A stretch of 64,000 bases of DNA from Asticcacaulis sp. MM231 (GTDB taxonomy: Bacteria > Pseudomonadota > Alphaproteobacteria > Caulobacterales > Caulobacteraceae), in contig NZ_OZ075110.1 in the NCBI RefSeq assembly GCF_964186625.1, positions 124,001 through 188,000 of the forward strand. Direction: 5' to 3'. Positions 1 to 8,500 of the stretch are shown here, one piece after another. Numbering within the stretch: the first letter of the stretch is position 1; every line of letters starts with the position of its first letter. The translations under genes were made by a program, and so were the position numbers. The notes under the pieces were generated by a model that saw only the letters and a program-made list of their open reading frames with translations, made no database searches and was not told the origin of the DNA.

Positions 1-240
1 AGTACAGACACTACCCAAGGGATAGGTCTGAAGATCGCCTTGTGTCTTCTCAGCGGCCTTTATAACAAGCGCCTGCCGCTCCAGAGCCGCCATGCGAGCC
101 TTGGCATCGCTTGGTTTAGAGAGACACCACATACCGACCATCAGGATCACCATCACAGCCCCGGCGGCATAGGCGCCTATAGGGATGTCAGCGATACTAA
201 ATCCGGCAGGCTTGCGCCTTTGAAACCTTGGTTCGATCAT
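1..240 (-). CDS. GspM/PilO-like secretion-system membrane protein (3' end outside window)
   Basis: Starts at ATG 240-238, overlapping the stop of the upstream GspL-like gene as ATGA, and runs off the left edge, so only about 80 codons are visible. The protein has a basic cytoplasmic start (MIEPRFQRRKPAGF), one hydrophobic segment at about residues 23-42, then a charged, helix-prone stretch. A short cytoplasmic tail, one membrane helix and a coiled-coil-like periplasmic part, directly after a GspL/PilN-like gene, is the layout of GspM or PilO assembly-platform proteins. Family assignment rests on architecture and gene order, since no diagnostic motif is visible in the fragment. It is the last visible gene of a four-gene coupled operon. 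Confidence 0.55.
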   Translation of the reverse strand, partial: MIEPRFQRRKPAGFSIADIPIGAYAAGAVMVILMVGMWCLSKPSDAKARMAALERQALVIKAAEKTQGDLQTYPLGSVCT

Positions 241-983
241 GGCTGGCCATCCTGACCCGGGGCAACCCAAAGCCAAACGTCCTTCCGGACGGGCTTCGTC
301 GATCTTTGCAGGGGGACGGTTGCGTCCTTCACCGGTGAATCCTTGCCTCTTGCCTCGACCGCCCAATAGCCTTTATTCCAATAGAAGGCTTCGATACGCG
401 ATGCCGGATCGCGTTTGAGGCTAAGCGTCTTAAGTTCGGACAAGGCCTGGCTCATCGATCTATGCCTCAGATCGAGCTCTTCCAAAGCGGCAGCGTCCAA
501 TCGCGCTTTCTGTATGCCAGTTGCCTCGCGCACCGCGCGCGTCATCTTGGCCTCCAGCGTGCTTAATCGATCTTCTTCCGCCGCGCGACGTTGTAAGGTG
601 AGTGTTCCCATGGCGAGCAGGCTAATCGCCATCACTAAACCAGAGCCCAGTATCCACATCTGAGACTTGTTCTGATCTGACCTTTGCTGCGGCGACGGCA
701 TGTCGATGGCAATGCGTTGTCCCTGGATGTCCAGCTCGAATTTCAGGCCGTCGCGCATCTCAACGGCTCGCAGATAGATAGCAACAAATTTGCCTGTTTC
801 ACCAAACGCCCAGGGCTTCAGTCTACGCACGACGATGGTGATATCATCGCCCGATACCGGAGAGGTGTGCTCTGCCTCGAGCCGGGCGACGCGGGTTTGG
901 TCCCACGGCCAAGCCGGCGGCGCGTTGACCACGCGCGTGAAGGGTTTGAAGCGCACGCGCTCCTGAATGTTCAGATCGTTCAT
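237..983 (-). CDS. GspL/PilN-like assembly-platform protein
   Basis: A 248-residue protein with a soluble N-terminal half (about residues 1-110), one membrane helix at about 112-132 (IL..GLVMAISLLAMGTL), a coiled-coil-like charged region (about 133-195) and a small C-terminal domain. This resembles the single-pass inner-membrane proteins GspL (type II secretion) or PilN (type IV pili), which link cytoplasmic components to the pseudopilus. It is shorter than full GspL, so the actin-like cytoplasmic domain seems reduced. The start overlaps the stop of the upstream pseudopilin gene and its own stop overlaps the next start, both as ATGA, so translation is probably coupled. Function is inferred from context and topology. 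Confidence 0.55.
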   Translation of the reverse strand: MNDLNIQERVRFKPFTRVVNAPPAWPWDQTRVARLEAEHTSPVSGDDITIVVRRLKPWAFGETGKFVAIYLRAVEMRDGLKFELDIQGQRIAIDMPSPQQRSDQNKSQMWILGSGLVMAISLLAMGTLTLQRRAAEEDRLSTLEAKMTRAVREATGIQKARLDAAALEELDLRHRSMSQALSELKTLSLKRDPASRIEAFYWNKGYWAVEARGKDSPVKDATVPLQRSTKPVRKDVWLWVAPGQDGQP

Positions 984-1522
984 GGCATCGCCACCTTGGA
1001 AGTGTCCGGTTCAGTCTGAGGGCTGACCTCACGGCAGTTACGCGAAATCATATCAAACTGGCAATCGCCTGCATGTTCAACCGGTAATTTAATAACGGCT
1101 AGGGTTTTCCCCTGCTGATCCCGTAGCGCCACGGCTTCAAGACGCGCTGACGGCGTTGAAGAGGATGGCTGGCCGTAAGGCCAGACGGCATGGGCGCTAC
1201 CGCCACTCAGGTAAACAAATGTGCCTGTTGGTGCGCTGAGGGTACAAAGCGGGGTTGGCGCCGTTGGATCGCAGGGAAAAGCCATCTGCCTTGCATCCCC
1301 CTTAAGCTTGTCGTCGGTTATGGGTTGAAGGGGCAAAAGCCGCTTGGCGGCCTGCGCCTGAAATGAAATCAAATCCTTGTCTCTCTTCGCTTGCGTGACA
1401 ACGCGCGAATTGAATTTGGCGACTATCCTGCTGGCCTGTAATGCCCCTGCCAGTGCCAGGCTGATCACAAGTAAGGCGATGAGTGCTTCGGTCAGCGTAA
1501 ATCCTGAATCCTTCCGGGTCAT
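980..1522 (-). CDS. Type II secretion / type IV pilus-like pseudopilin
   Basis: The start is placed at ATG 1522-1520, giving MTRKDSGFTLTEALIAL: a short basic leader, then a canonical prepilin cleavage and methylation site G^FTLTE followed by a hydrophobic helix (ALIALLVISLALAGAL). A longer reading from 1612 would put an implausible 30-residue extension before the leader and overlap the previous gene more. The roughly 140-residue globular part has several cysteines. Prepilin peptidase would cleave after Gly7. It probably forms a minor pseudopilin (GspI/J/K-like) at the pseudopilus tip; the exact subunit is not clear. Coupled by ATGA overlap to genes on both sides. Confidence 0.8.
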   Translation of the reverse strand: MTRKDSGFTLTEALIALLVISLALAGALQASRIVAKFNSRVVTQAKRDKDLISFQAQAAKRLLPLQPITDDKLKGDARQMAFPCDPTAPTPLCTLSAPTGTFVYLSGGSAHAVWPYGQPSSSTPSARLEAVALRDQQGKTLAVIKLPVEHAGDCQFDMISRNCREVSPQTEPDTSKVAMP

Positions 1523-1890
1523 GAAACGGGCACTTGGGAACACCAGCGCGTCCCCACCAGGTGATAGGCCCGTTGACGTTTTGGCGCTCTGACATCGACA
1601 GAAATCTCGCACATCGGCACGTCATTGACCCTTTTGGACTGGACCGTAACCTTATAGGCAAGGCCGCCCGACACGCCTTTGTAATCACCGGCGATGCGGG
1701 GTGTTGCTTCCATGAGGCCGATCATCAGGTGCTGCGCGTCCCCCATGTCTCTTGCCGTTTGAGTCTGAGAGCGAGCAATTTTGATGGTCGTGAGACACAG
1801 CGCTATCATGAGGGCAATGATGGCAGTTCCCGTCAAGGCGTCTACCAGCAAGAACCCGGCCTCGCCATCGCTAACCTTCTTACATTGCAC
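1519..1890 (-). CDS. Prepilin-like minor pseudopilin, GTG start
   Basis: I place the start at GTG 1890-1888, preceded by a purine-rich GGTGGGGGC stretch, giving a 123-residue protein beginning MQCKKVSDGEAG^FLLVDAL and continuing into a hydrophobic helix (TGTAIIALMIALCL). This is a prepilin-type leader and transmembrane segment. The residue at mature position 5 is Asp where most pilins have Glu; the acidic side chain is conserved. An upstream in-frame ATG at 2043 lies inside the divergent gene and would add a long unrelated leader, so it was rejected. First gene of the secretion operon; its stop overlaps the next start as ATGA. Confidence 0.7.
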   Translation of the reverse strand: MQCKKVSDGEAGFLLVDALTGTAIIALMIALCLTTIKIARSQTQTARDMGDAQHLMIGLMEATPRIAGDYKGVSGGLAYKVTVQSKRVNDVPMCEISVDVRAPKRQRAYHLVGTRWCSQVPVS

Positions 1891-1980
1891 GCTGCCCCCA
1901 CCATGAAAGACCTCGCGATCATCCCTAAAAAAGTAACATATTCCTTCACAGCGAGCAACCGTGCGTAGTATGCTGCTCTC

Positions 1981-2667
1981 ATGACATGGGGCAAAAAGAC
2001 CAACAAAAGACTTCTGGCGGTGACGGTATCTATTGCCCTCCACGCCCTCCTCCTCGTTGGCCTCATTCCTTCAAGCGGTTCAACTTTAGCCAATGTGTCG
2101 ACAACGGGGGAAGGTGAGTCAGAAGCCGAAGGCATCCGCCTCGATCTTGTGGGCATTGAAGACGATGGCGCGGCGCCTGCGCGCGCTTTCCAGGCGCCCG
2201 CTGCGCAGTCATCCCCTATGGATACTTTCATGCAGATGACCGACACGACCGCGCCTTCGTCGGAAACTCCCTCCAACATATCCAATCCCGCGAAATCCAT
2301 CAGCGAAGCATTGGGTGAGAATCCCTTTGAAGCTCAGCCCGGCGCTGCGGCACGAACGGCAGCGGAAAACCACGTAAACGCGAACAACACGTCGGTTAAA
2401 ACGCCCAATGATTTATGGAAAGCGATTGCGCCGTGCTGGAACAGAATTGCCGACAAGAACACATTGCCAGTCGTCCTTGAGGTCAGTTTTTCGCCGATGG
2501 GCAATTTGGCCAAGCCTCCGACCATACGCAGAAACACGTCGATGCCGATCACCGATCAGATGTTGAGATCGGAAAGCCAAGCCATTTCGGCTCTATCACA
2601 ATGCGGACCCTACCTCATGGTATTTGGCCAGGAGAACGTCAGTGTGGGTTTCCCAAAGAAAAGCTGA
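1981..2667 (+). CDS. TolA/TonB-like C-terminal-domain envelope protein
   Basis: A 228-residue protein with an N-terminal membrane anchor (about residues 10-30, LLAVTVSIALHALLLVGLI), a Ser/Ala/Pro-rich linker of about 110 residues, and a compact C-terminal domain beginning LWKAIAPCWNRIA. That domain has the paired cysteines and the 'VVLEVSFSPMGNLAKPPTI' pattern typical of TolA/TonB-type C-terminal domains in alphaproteobacteria. Such proteins span the periplasm and contact outer-membrane partners. It is divergent from the pseudopilin operon, with about 90 bp between the starts, so the two may share a regulatory region. It could be a partner of that secretion system rather than true TolA; no tolQ, tolR, exbB or exbD lies nearby. 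Confidence 0.6.
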   Translation: MTWGKKTNKRLLAVTVSIALHALLLVGLIPSSGSTLANVSTTGEGESEAEGIRLDLVGIEDDGAAPARAFQAPAAQSSPMDTFMQMTDTTAPSSETPSNISNPAKSISEALGENPFEAQPGAAARTAAENHVNANNTSVKTPNDLWKAIAPCWNRIADKNTLPVVLEVSFSPMGNLAKPPTIRRNTSMPITDQMLRSESQAISALSQCGPYLMVFGQENVSVGFPKKS

Positions 2668-2815
2668 TGGCTTAACAGATGATAAACTCGACGAGCACAA
2701 AATGGGAATTTTCTTCTGTGACGGGCGGTGTCGATGAATATTGGGCCTTTCTGTTAACAGACTTTTCAAGCGCTTGCGGAACATTCAAATTGTCTTATTT
2801 CAGGTATCTTATCGT

Positions 2816-2837
2816 CTAGCAGGGTGTTGAAGAAGTC
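2816..2837. repeat. IS5 end: CTAG target repeat plus 18-bp inverted repeat
   Basis: CTAG (2816-2819) followed by CAGGGTGTTGAAGAAGTC (2820-2837). The stop codon of the passenger gene (TAG on the minus strand, 2818-2816) lies in the target duplication, so the passenger reading frame runs through the inverted repeat and ends in host DNA. Confidence 0.95.
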
Positions 2838-3145
2838 GGCCATGGGATGGCTTTGAAAGTGGTCTCGTCGCCATTTAGGTAGCTAATTTCACCGATTAGG
2901 GAACCATCGGTCTGCAACTCGGCCCAGCCTGTTCCTTCGACGTGGTCGCCTTCGTCACCGCCGCTCCAATCGAAGTCAATTCCGCTGGGTGTGTATCCTA
3001 TGTCAAGGCTAGCGTTCATGGCTCCATATGCCATTTCAGCATTCCCCTTGTCGTCGATCTCAATAAAAGCGGGTCCTGACAGGTCGAGATAGTCCCTGTC
3101 CCACAGGGCTGTCTCGACGATCCGCCACTTTCCCAGAAGCCTCAT
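2816..3145 (-). CDS. Small beta-rich hypothetical protein carried as IS5 passenger
   Basis: A 109-residue protein starting MRLLGKWRIVETALWD at ATG 3145-3143. Its ATG overlaps the transposase stop as ATGA, so it is probably translated by coupling. It is acidic and beta-strand-like, with repeated Gly-Trp/Asp turns (DLSGPAFIEID, GTGWAELQTDGSLIGEI, GDETTF). I recognise it as the 'GKWRIVE..LWD.DYLD' family of small standalone hypothetical proteins found in many Gram-negative genomes; no function is known to me. The last residues (SSTPC) are encoded by the IS inverted repeat and the stop by the target duplication, so the true C-terminus probably ends near AIPW. It is not a transposase fragment. Its role for the IS or host is unknown. 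Confidence 0.75.
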   Translation of the reverse strand: MRLLGKWRIVETALWDRDYLDLSGPAFIEIDDKGNAEMAYGAMNASLDIGYTPSGIDFDWSGGDEGDHVEGTGWAELQTDGSLIGEISYLNGDETTFKAIPWPTSSTPC

Positions 3146-4317
3146 GTCGATGCCTGCAACAGTTTGGGTAATCGCACGAGATTGTAGGCCGCCATGGCGA
3201 AGGTAAAGCCCCACCCGACGCGATCTGTGCCTTTGAACCGCGTCTTTCGGGAGTTGCCAACGGTCTTCAGCCAACCGAAGCCTTCCTCGATGCGCTTACG
3301 TATCTTCTGGCTCATGGCGTAACCGGCATGACGGGTCGTGCGCCGATCAATGTTCGAGCGTCGGCCAGTATCATTCTGCGCGACGTGAGGGCGAACGTTC
3401 ATCGACTTCAGTTCATTGACGAAGTCCTCGGCGTCGTAGCCCTTGTCGGCCCCAAGGCTGATAGCTTTGGGCCGGTCCGCACGCGGTTCGATCATCGATA
3501 ACGCGGCAATGCGCTCGGCATGACCGTTTGCTGTGGTCATACGGGTGTCGACAATCAGGCCCGAGCGGTTCTCCATCAAGGTATGACCCATAAAGCAAAG
3601 CTTGGCCTCCATGCCCGGCCCTTTGCGGTAAAGCTTCGCCTCAGGGTCAGTCGTACTCTCATGGGTGTCGTTGGAGCGTTTTTGGCCTTTAAAATCGACA
3701 TCAGCATTGCGACCACCCGAGCTTGGTGCCGGTGGGTCTTTGTCATCCTGCGCCCTTGCCTTAAAGCTTTTCATTGAAGCCCAGGCTTCGATCAAAGTGC
3801 CATCGACGCTGAAGTGGTCCGTTGAGAGCAAACGTTTTACGCGCGGCTGTGCCAACACGGCGGCCAAAAACTTGGCCGCAATCTCGCCTTCTAAAAGACG
3901 GTCACGGTTTTTAGAGAACGTCGAATGGTCCCATGCCGCACCGTCGATACCCAAGCCAACGAACCAGCGAAACAGCAGGTCAAACTCAAGACGTTCCATA
4001 AGCTGACGCTCCGAACGGATCGAGTAAAAGGCTTGCAAAAGCATGGCCCGCAGCAGCATCTCAGGGGCGATCGAGGGACGCCCCATGCCAGAGTAGAGCT
4101 TGGAAAAATCAACTGTCAGCGTCTCAAGAGCCGCATCTGACAGTTCGCGGATCGTCCGCAGCGGATGATCGCGGCGGACACGAGCCTCTATGTCGACATA
4201 GGAAAATAGAGAACCACTCCGACTGTCTGAACCACGCATAGCACGTCCTCGAACCTAACCATGGACCAAGTGAATCATGCCGAAAGTTCCGCCGCAAGTG
4301 ACTTCTTCAACACCCTG
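2820..4317 (-). mobile_element. IS5-family insertion sequence with passenger gene
   Basis: A complete 1498-bp element bounded by perfect 18-bp inverted repeats (CAGGGTGTTGAAGAAGTC at 2820-2837; its reverse complement at 4300-4317). It is flanked by a CTAG direct repeat at 2816-2819 and 4318-4321, matching the YTAR target preference of the IS5 subgroup. It contains a DDE transposase and, downstream in the same direction, a second small gene. Most IS5 elements carry only the transposase. Perfect ends, a target duplication and an uninterrupted transposase suggest a recent, possibly active insertion. Confidence 0.93.
3142..4239 (-). CDS. IS5-family DDE transposase
   Basis: A 365-residue transposase catalysing cut-and-paste movement of the enclosing element. 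The N-terminal DUF772-like region (about residues 25-115, with GRPSIAPEMLLRAMLLQ and SERQLMERLEFDLLFRWFVG) is followed by the catalytic DDE core: first Asp in FSVDGTL (D146), second in GADKGYD (D264) and the Glu in KRIEEGFGW (E317 or E318). Length and motifs match intact IS5 transposases. The start at 4239 lies 78 bp inside the right terminal repeat. The stop overlaps the passenger gene start. A diverged, broken relative lies at 30540-30889. Confidence 0.95.
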   Translation of the reverse strand: MRGSDSRSGSLFSYVDIEARVRRDHPLRTIRELSDAALETLTVDFSKLYSGMGRPSIAPEMLLRAMLLQAFYSIRSERQLMERLEFDLLFRWFVGLGIDGAAWDHSTFSKNRDRLLEGEIAAKFLAAVLAQPRVKRLLSTDHFSVDGTLIEAWASMKSFKARAQDDKDPPAPSSGGRNADVDFKGQKRSNDTHESTTDPEAKLYRKGPGMEAKLCFMGHTLMENRSGLIVDTRMTTANGHAERIAALSMIEPRADRPKAISLGADKGYDAEDFVNELKSMNVRPHVAQNDTGRRSNIDRRTTRHAGYAMSQKIRKRIEEGFGWLKTVGNSRKTRFKGTDRVGWGFTFAMAAYNLVRLPKLLQAST

Positions 4318-4321
4318 CTAG
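4300..4321. repeat. IS5 other end: 18-bp inverted repeat plus CTAG target repeat
   Basis: GACTTCTTCAACACCCTG (4300-4317), an exact reverse complement of the opposite end, followed by CTAG (4318-4321). Confidence 0.95.
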
Positions 4322-4539
4322 GCCAAGGCCGACGAAGAGCCCGAATTATGGTCGATTATTTACAAGAAACTCAGTCTGCGCATCGCCTCTATGGCAACTG
4401 CAAGTGCAGATTAAGAATGTTCGATTGGCTCGGTGAAAATGCCGTATACTAACTTGGCTTAACACTCAGATGCTTCCTGCCCGCACAAGGCCCAAGCTCC
4501 AACATTTGTTCCACGAAAACCATTTGCAATTATCAAATT
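4322..4539. other. Gap between IS5 element and putative immunity gene
   Basis: About 220 bp of AT-richer sequence between the IS target site and the end of the small membrane-protein gene. No convincing gene, RNA or terminator was seen. Confidence 0.5.
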
Positions 4540-4824
4540 TTAGTTGAACGGCTTCTTGCCACATGTCCCACATTTATCAGCAACCGTTAATGGAATGAAT
4601 GAAATTCCGACTTTGGATTTTGACGCAAATTTTGGCTGTACGACGTTTGCCCCGCAGTGTCGACATTTCGCCAGAATTACTGGCAGATCGATTGTTGCGA
4701 TTACCAAAGCATAGAGAAATGGCAGTATCGGTAAACCGAGTTTGTCTCCTAGTAGCCCTACAACAAATATCCCCGGAACGGATATATAAGTTAAAATTAA
4801 AGCAAATTTGATATAAATTCTCAT
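4540..4824 (-). CDS. Small membrane protein with two CxxC motifs, putative Rhs immunity protein
   Basis: A 94-residue protein starting MRIYIKFALILTY at 4824; the longer reading from 4926 would lie inside the preceding gene. Two hydrophobic helices (about residues 5-24 and 32-52) are followed by a soluble tail with two zinc-ribbon-like pairs, CRHC (54-57) and CGTC (85-88). It lies 1 bp beyond the stop of the Rhs C-terminal frame, the position where polymorphic-toxin loci carry the immunity gene. The glycine-rich, membrane-active-looking Rhs tail and a membrane-embedded partner make an immunity role plausible, but no known immunity family was recognised. Confidence 0.6.
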   Translation of the reverse strand: MRIYIKFALILTYISVPGIFVVGLLGDKLGLPILPFLYALVIATIDLPVILAKCRHCGANVVQPKFASKSKVGISFIPLTVADKCGTCGKKPFN

Positions 4825-4825
4825 T

Positions 4826-5569
4826 TTAACATCCAGCATTATATATTGCGGGTGCATTGAAACCCACCTGTCCACCAATATTTGCATTAGCTGTGAAATC
4901 TGGTCCTCCGCGAGCAGCCGCCGCACCCCAGTCCCCTTTATTAGAGCCTAGCAATGAATATGAGCCGCTGCCACCAACCAGTAATTGACCGGAAGCTGTC
5001 GCCACAACATTTGCTGTTACGGGGGGTTGCGCCCCATTGCTTCCTTTTCCAAAGCCTACATTTGGTCCTTTACTAACACTTCCATAAACCCCGCCGCCGA
5101 TGCCCACTCCCACTCCCACGCCCAACGTTATACCGATCTGCCCATTTCTTGGATTGAAGGTTAGTCCAACCGAACCGCTACCACCAAGGCCTGCATAGGC
5201 ATCAAAACCGGCCCCAACCCCAAGCTGTGGAGCATTGCAGAGTACGTCCTTGAACGTAATAGTGCCGATAAAGCGCCCTATTGAACTTATTATCAGATCC
5301 GGTTGATAAGCCCAGGGGTCCGAGTAACTAGATGCGCTCGTCCAATTTGATTGCCAGTATCCCCATGGGTTCCCTCTAGCATTAGAGGTTTTTCCTGCGT
5401 AAGTTTCGATATCGTTTTGGTAGCCCAAGTACCTTGAACCTTCAGCACAAAGCGAAACCGGGCAGCTGTCGCCACCGCCACCTAACACAGGATGATACAC
5501 ACCATCTGCTCCACCAAAATAATTTCCATGACCAGTAAAATCACACGAAATGGCTCCGTCAGAAATCAC
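4826..5569 (-). CDS. Glycine-rich C-terminal (effector-like) domain of the Rhs protein, in a shifted frame
   Basis: A 247-residue reading frame whose first usable codon (GTG 5569-5567) overlaps the last 11 nt of the upstream Rhs gene in the +1 frame. It has no signal peptide and no clear ribosome site. The N-terminal 100 residues are Trp/Tyr/Gly-rich; the rest is strongly Gly-rich (LGVGVGVGIGGGVYGS and similar), as seen in the variable tails of some secreted Rhs proteins. The upstream Rhs frame stops only about five codons after its conserved core end (DPSGLC), so this segment most likely is the Rhs C-terminus separated by a frameshift. Alternatives are programmed +1 frameshifting, a sequencing error or translational coupling. 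A pore-forming role is only suggested by composition. Confidence 0.6.
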   Translation of the reverse strand: MISDGAISCDFTGHGNYFGGADGVYHPVLGGGGDSCPVSLCAEGSRYLGYQNDIETYAGKTSNARGNPWGYWQSNWTSASSYSDPWAYQPDLIISSIGRFIGTITFKDVLCNAPQLGVGAGFDAYAGLGGSGSVGLTFNPRNGQIGITLGVGVGVGIGGGVYGSVSKGPNVGFGKGSNGAQPPVTANVVATASGQLLVGGSGSYSLLGSNKGDWGAAAARGGPDFTANANIGGQVGFNAPAIYNAGC

Positions 5570-8500
5570 GCGAAATGCACAGGCCCGAAGGATCAGTGCT
5601 ATTCAATGGATCGTTTCCGACATACGCATACCAGTTCATTCCGTCGGAGTAGCCTAATGGATCCGTCTGCATGAAGCGACCAAGGCTTGGTGCGTACATG
5701 CGGGCCTTATAGTAGTAGAGGCTTACATCCGCGAGCCACACTTGCCCCGTGTAAAGAAAGCGGCTGTCAATTGTACCGTTGACTTTTGTTGGAAGGCCGT
5801 ACGCATCGTAGATGTACTGCGCGAGTGTCGCGCCGGTGTCACCATTAATGGAAACGATTGACCCCCGCTCGTCACTGGCAAAGAAGCGCTTATCGAAACT
5901 GGCGCCGTTTTTCTCATACCATATCAACGGTTCGTCGTTGCCTGTGCCATGGACATAGCGGCGGACGATAACTCCCGAACTGTCGTACTCCGCAATTAAA
6001 TTCACGCCATCATATAGGTACTGTCGCATCGCGCTTGAACCGGAACTTGCCATCCGCAATCTGCTCTCAGCGTCATATTTAAGCGTCGCGCCTGAGGTCG
6101 TCGAAATCAGCAGGTTAGAAGCGCTGTAGCTATAGGTCACCGCGCCGTCTGAACTCAAATTGCCGCGAGCATCATAACCGAGCGTGCTGGTACCCGCCGC
6201 AGTCATATGGTTGAGTCCATTAACGCCGTAGGTCGTAGTTCCGGCTACCGGCGCCGGGGGGTCAAAAATTGCCATGGAGTTGGAACGACTATTGATTTGG
6301 TCGGAGATAGTGTAGCCGAGCGTGATCGTGTTGCCTGGCAATGCTATCGTTTGCATACGTCGACTGGTGTCATAGCCATAAGACGCCAGTGTCAGTGCAG
6401 AGCCGTCGGCTTTTCGCGCCGTTGTTGAAGTCCGGCGGCCATAGTCATCGTAAGCGAAGTTGAGCGCCGACGTATTACCATCAACGCAGTTCGATCCGTT
6501 CTCGCAAATTCGAACCAATTCATTGGCATCACTATACCTATAAGTAACGTAGAATCCGTCGGGATAGGTCATTTGGCTGCGGCGGCCGATGGCGTCATAC
6601 TGATAAGTTAAGGTCTGGTTCGTTGTTGTACTGGCATCTGCCGCCGTTAAGATATTCGTGGTCGCGGTCAACAACCAGCCCAAGGCATTATAGGTGTAGG
6701 CTTGCCGGGCCTGCGCTGCGTTGCTGAGTTGGCTCCACGTACTATTGCTCTTATGTTCGATGACCTGATCGAAGTTGTCATAGACGTAACTCTCGGCGAC
6801 AGGCCCACTTTTCGATGTCAGGCGAAGCGCACTGTCGTAGCTGAACATAATCGTCTGATTGTCTCGCAAGGTGACCGTATTAGCAACGCTTCCCACCGAG
6901 CCTGTGCCAGTAACAGGCGCTGTGCGATAAGTCGTTTGCTCGCAATCGGTCGTCGAACTCTGGTGCAGAGTACTGGCTAGGGGATAACAGGTTTTAATCA
7001 AGCGATTGAACGTATCGTAAGTATAACTTGTTCTATTACCTTTGGCGTCTTCTACCCAGAGGAGATTTCCCGTTGAGGTGGCCCCACTGGTATCAAAAGA
7101 CTTCAGCGAATCTGTACGCGCAAGTGTCGTGCCATATCCTGACGCCGTGCTCAGTAAAAGTCCTGTGACGTTATCATAATTATACTTTGTAATTTGATCT
7201 TTTGTCTCGCTGCCAGAGGCCGTTCCAAGAGAGCAGGCGCTCATATTGGATAGGTTGGCAAAATCCGCAATTTTAAAACGCTTTGCATCGCAATCCACCC
7301 TGAACATGGTGTCGTATGAGCGCTGACTTACAACTTTCGGCGTCCCGGTCGAAGCGCCGATAAAGTGACGAGAGATCGCTGGAAGCCCTGCCGCGTTGAA
7401 TTCGATCGTGTCACTAGCCTGAATAGTCATCGAACCGAGGTCGGCGTAGGCCTGAGAATTTCGCGCCGCCGCTGTACCTCCGGAATAGGTCGAAGTTGGA
7501 ACTGTACCTACATCCGTCCTCCAGGCCCGCCCCGCCCCATCGTACCAAGTGTGGCTTGCATGACGCTGGCGCGATCCAGATGAACCGTCCGGATCAGGAC
7601 CAACAGTGCCCTCCACACGCCCCAAGGCGTCATAAAAGGTGTAGATTTCATCAACGGCACCGGGCATCGGCCCGTCGCTAACCACCACAGCACCATTGTC
7701 GTTGTAGGCTACAGTGGTTGTCTGAGCTAGGCTGCTATCGCCTCTGCTGACCGTCGTAGAAACCGGCAGGATGTTGCCGCCCGCAGCGTAGGCAGTCGTC
7801 GTCTTACGCTCGTCAATACCCCCTACGCAACCGGCCAAGCTCTGAGCCATACAACTTGACGTACCTATCTGGCGCCAAATTTGAGGCTGGTTCGACACCG
7901 TGGCATTGGGATATTTGGCCGTCGGCGTCTTCAGTTCGTAAGTAAAACGGGTCTCGGCTTGCACGCCATTGACGCTCGGTCTCCGGACCTTTGCGACTTC
8001 ACCACTGCCGGAATGGTATTCGTAGTCCGTGCGGATGCCATTGGTGTCAGTGACGCTCAATGGTTTGTTGCAATATCTATAGTTTCCGTTTGTGACCGTC
8101 GGCGCGTCGCAGCTCGTCGCATAGATCGCCGTTGTAACAATGAGATTTGTGGCGGTTTCGTACACGCCCCCTGTAATTCCGTTCTTTGGAACAACAAAGG
8201 TCTTTTCGATGTTGCCGCGAACACCATACTTGTACGCTGTGAAGCCACCTGTTGATTCGCTGCCGTCAGGATTTATAACCTTAAAAACCCTGTCATAGCC
8301 ATCGTATCTATATTCGGACTTCCGATTGGCTTCGTCTATTTGATAAATTATCTTCTTTTTACTATATTCAAAACCACTTTTTCTAACCGATCCGTTCGGA
8401 GCCTGCACCGTTGCCACGAATACTGTAGGCGTGACGGTATCATATCCATAGGAATAGGCCCAAGTAGAGGTACCAATCTGAATTGACTTAACACGTCCGG

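Noticed and set aside
2679..2819. 46-codon plus-strand frame (MINSTSTKWEFSSVTGG...) between the TolA-like gene and the IS
   Set aside because: Short, no ribosome site or family; its stop coincides with the IS target site by chance. Possible but not supportable.
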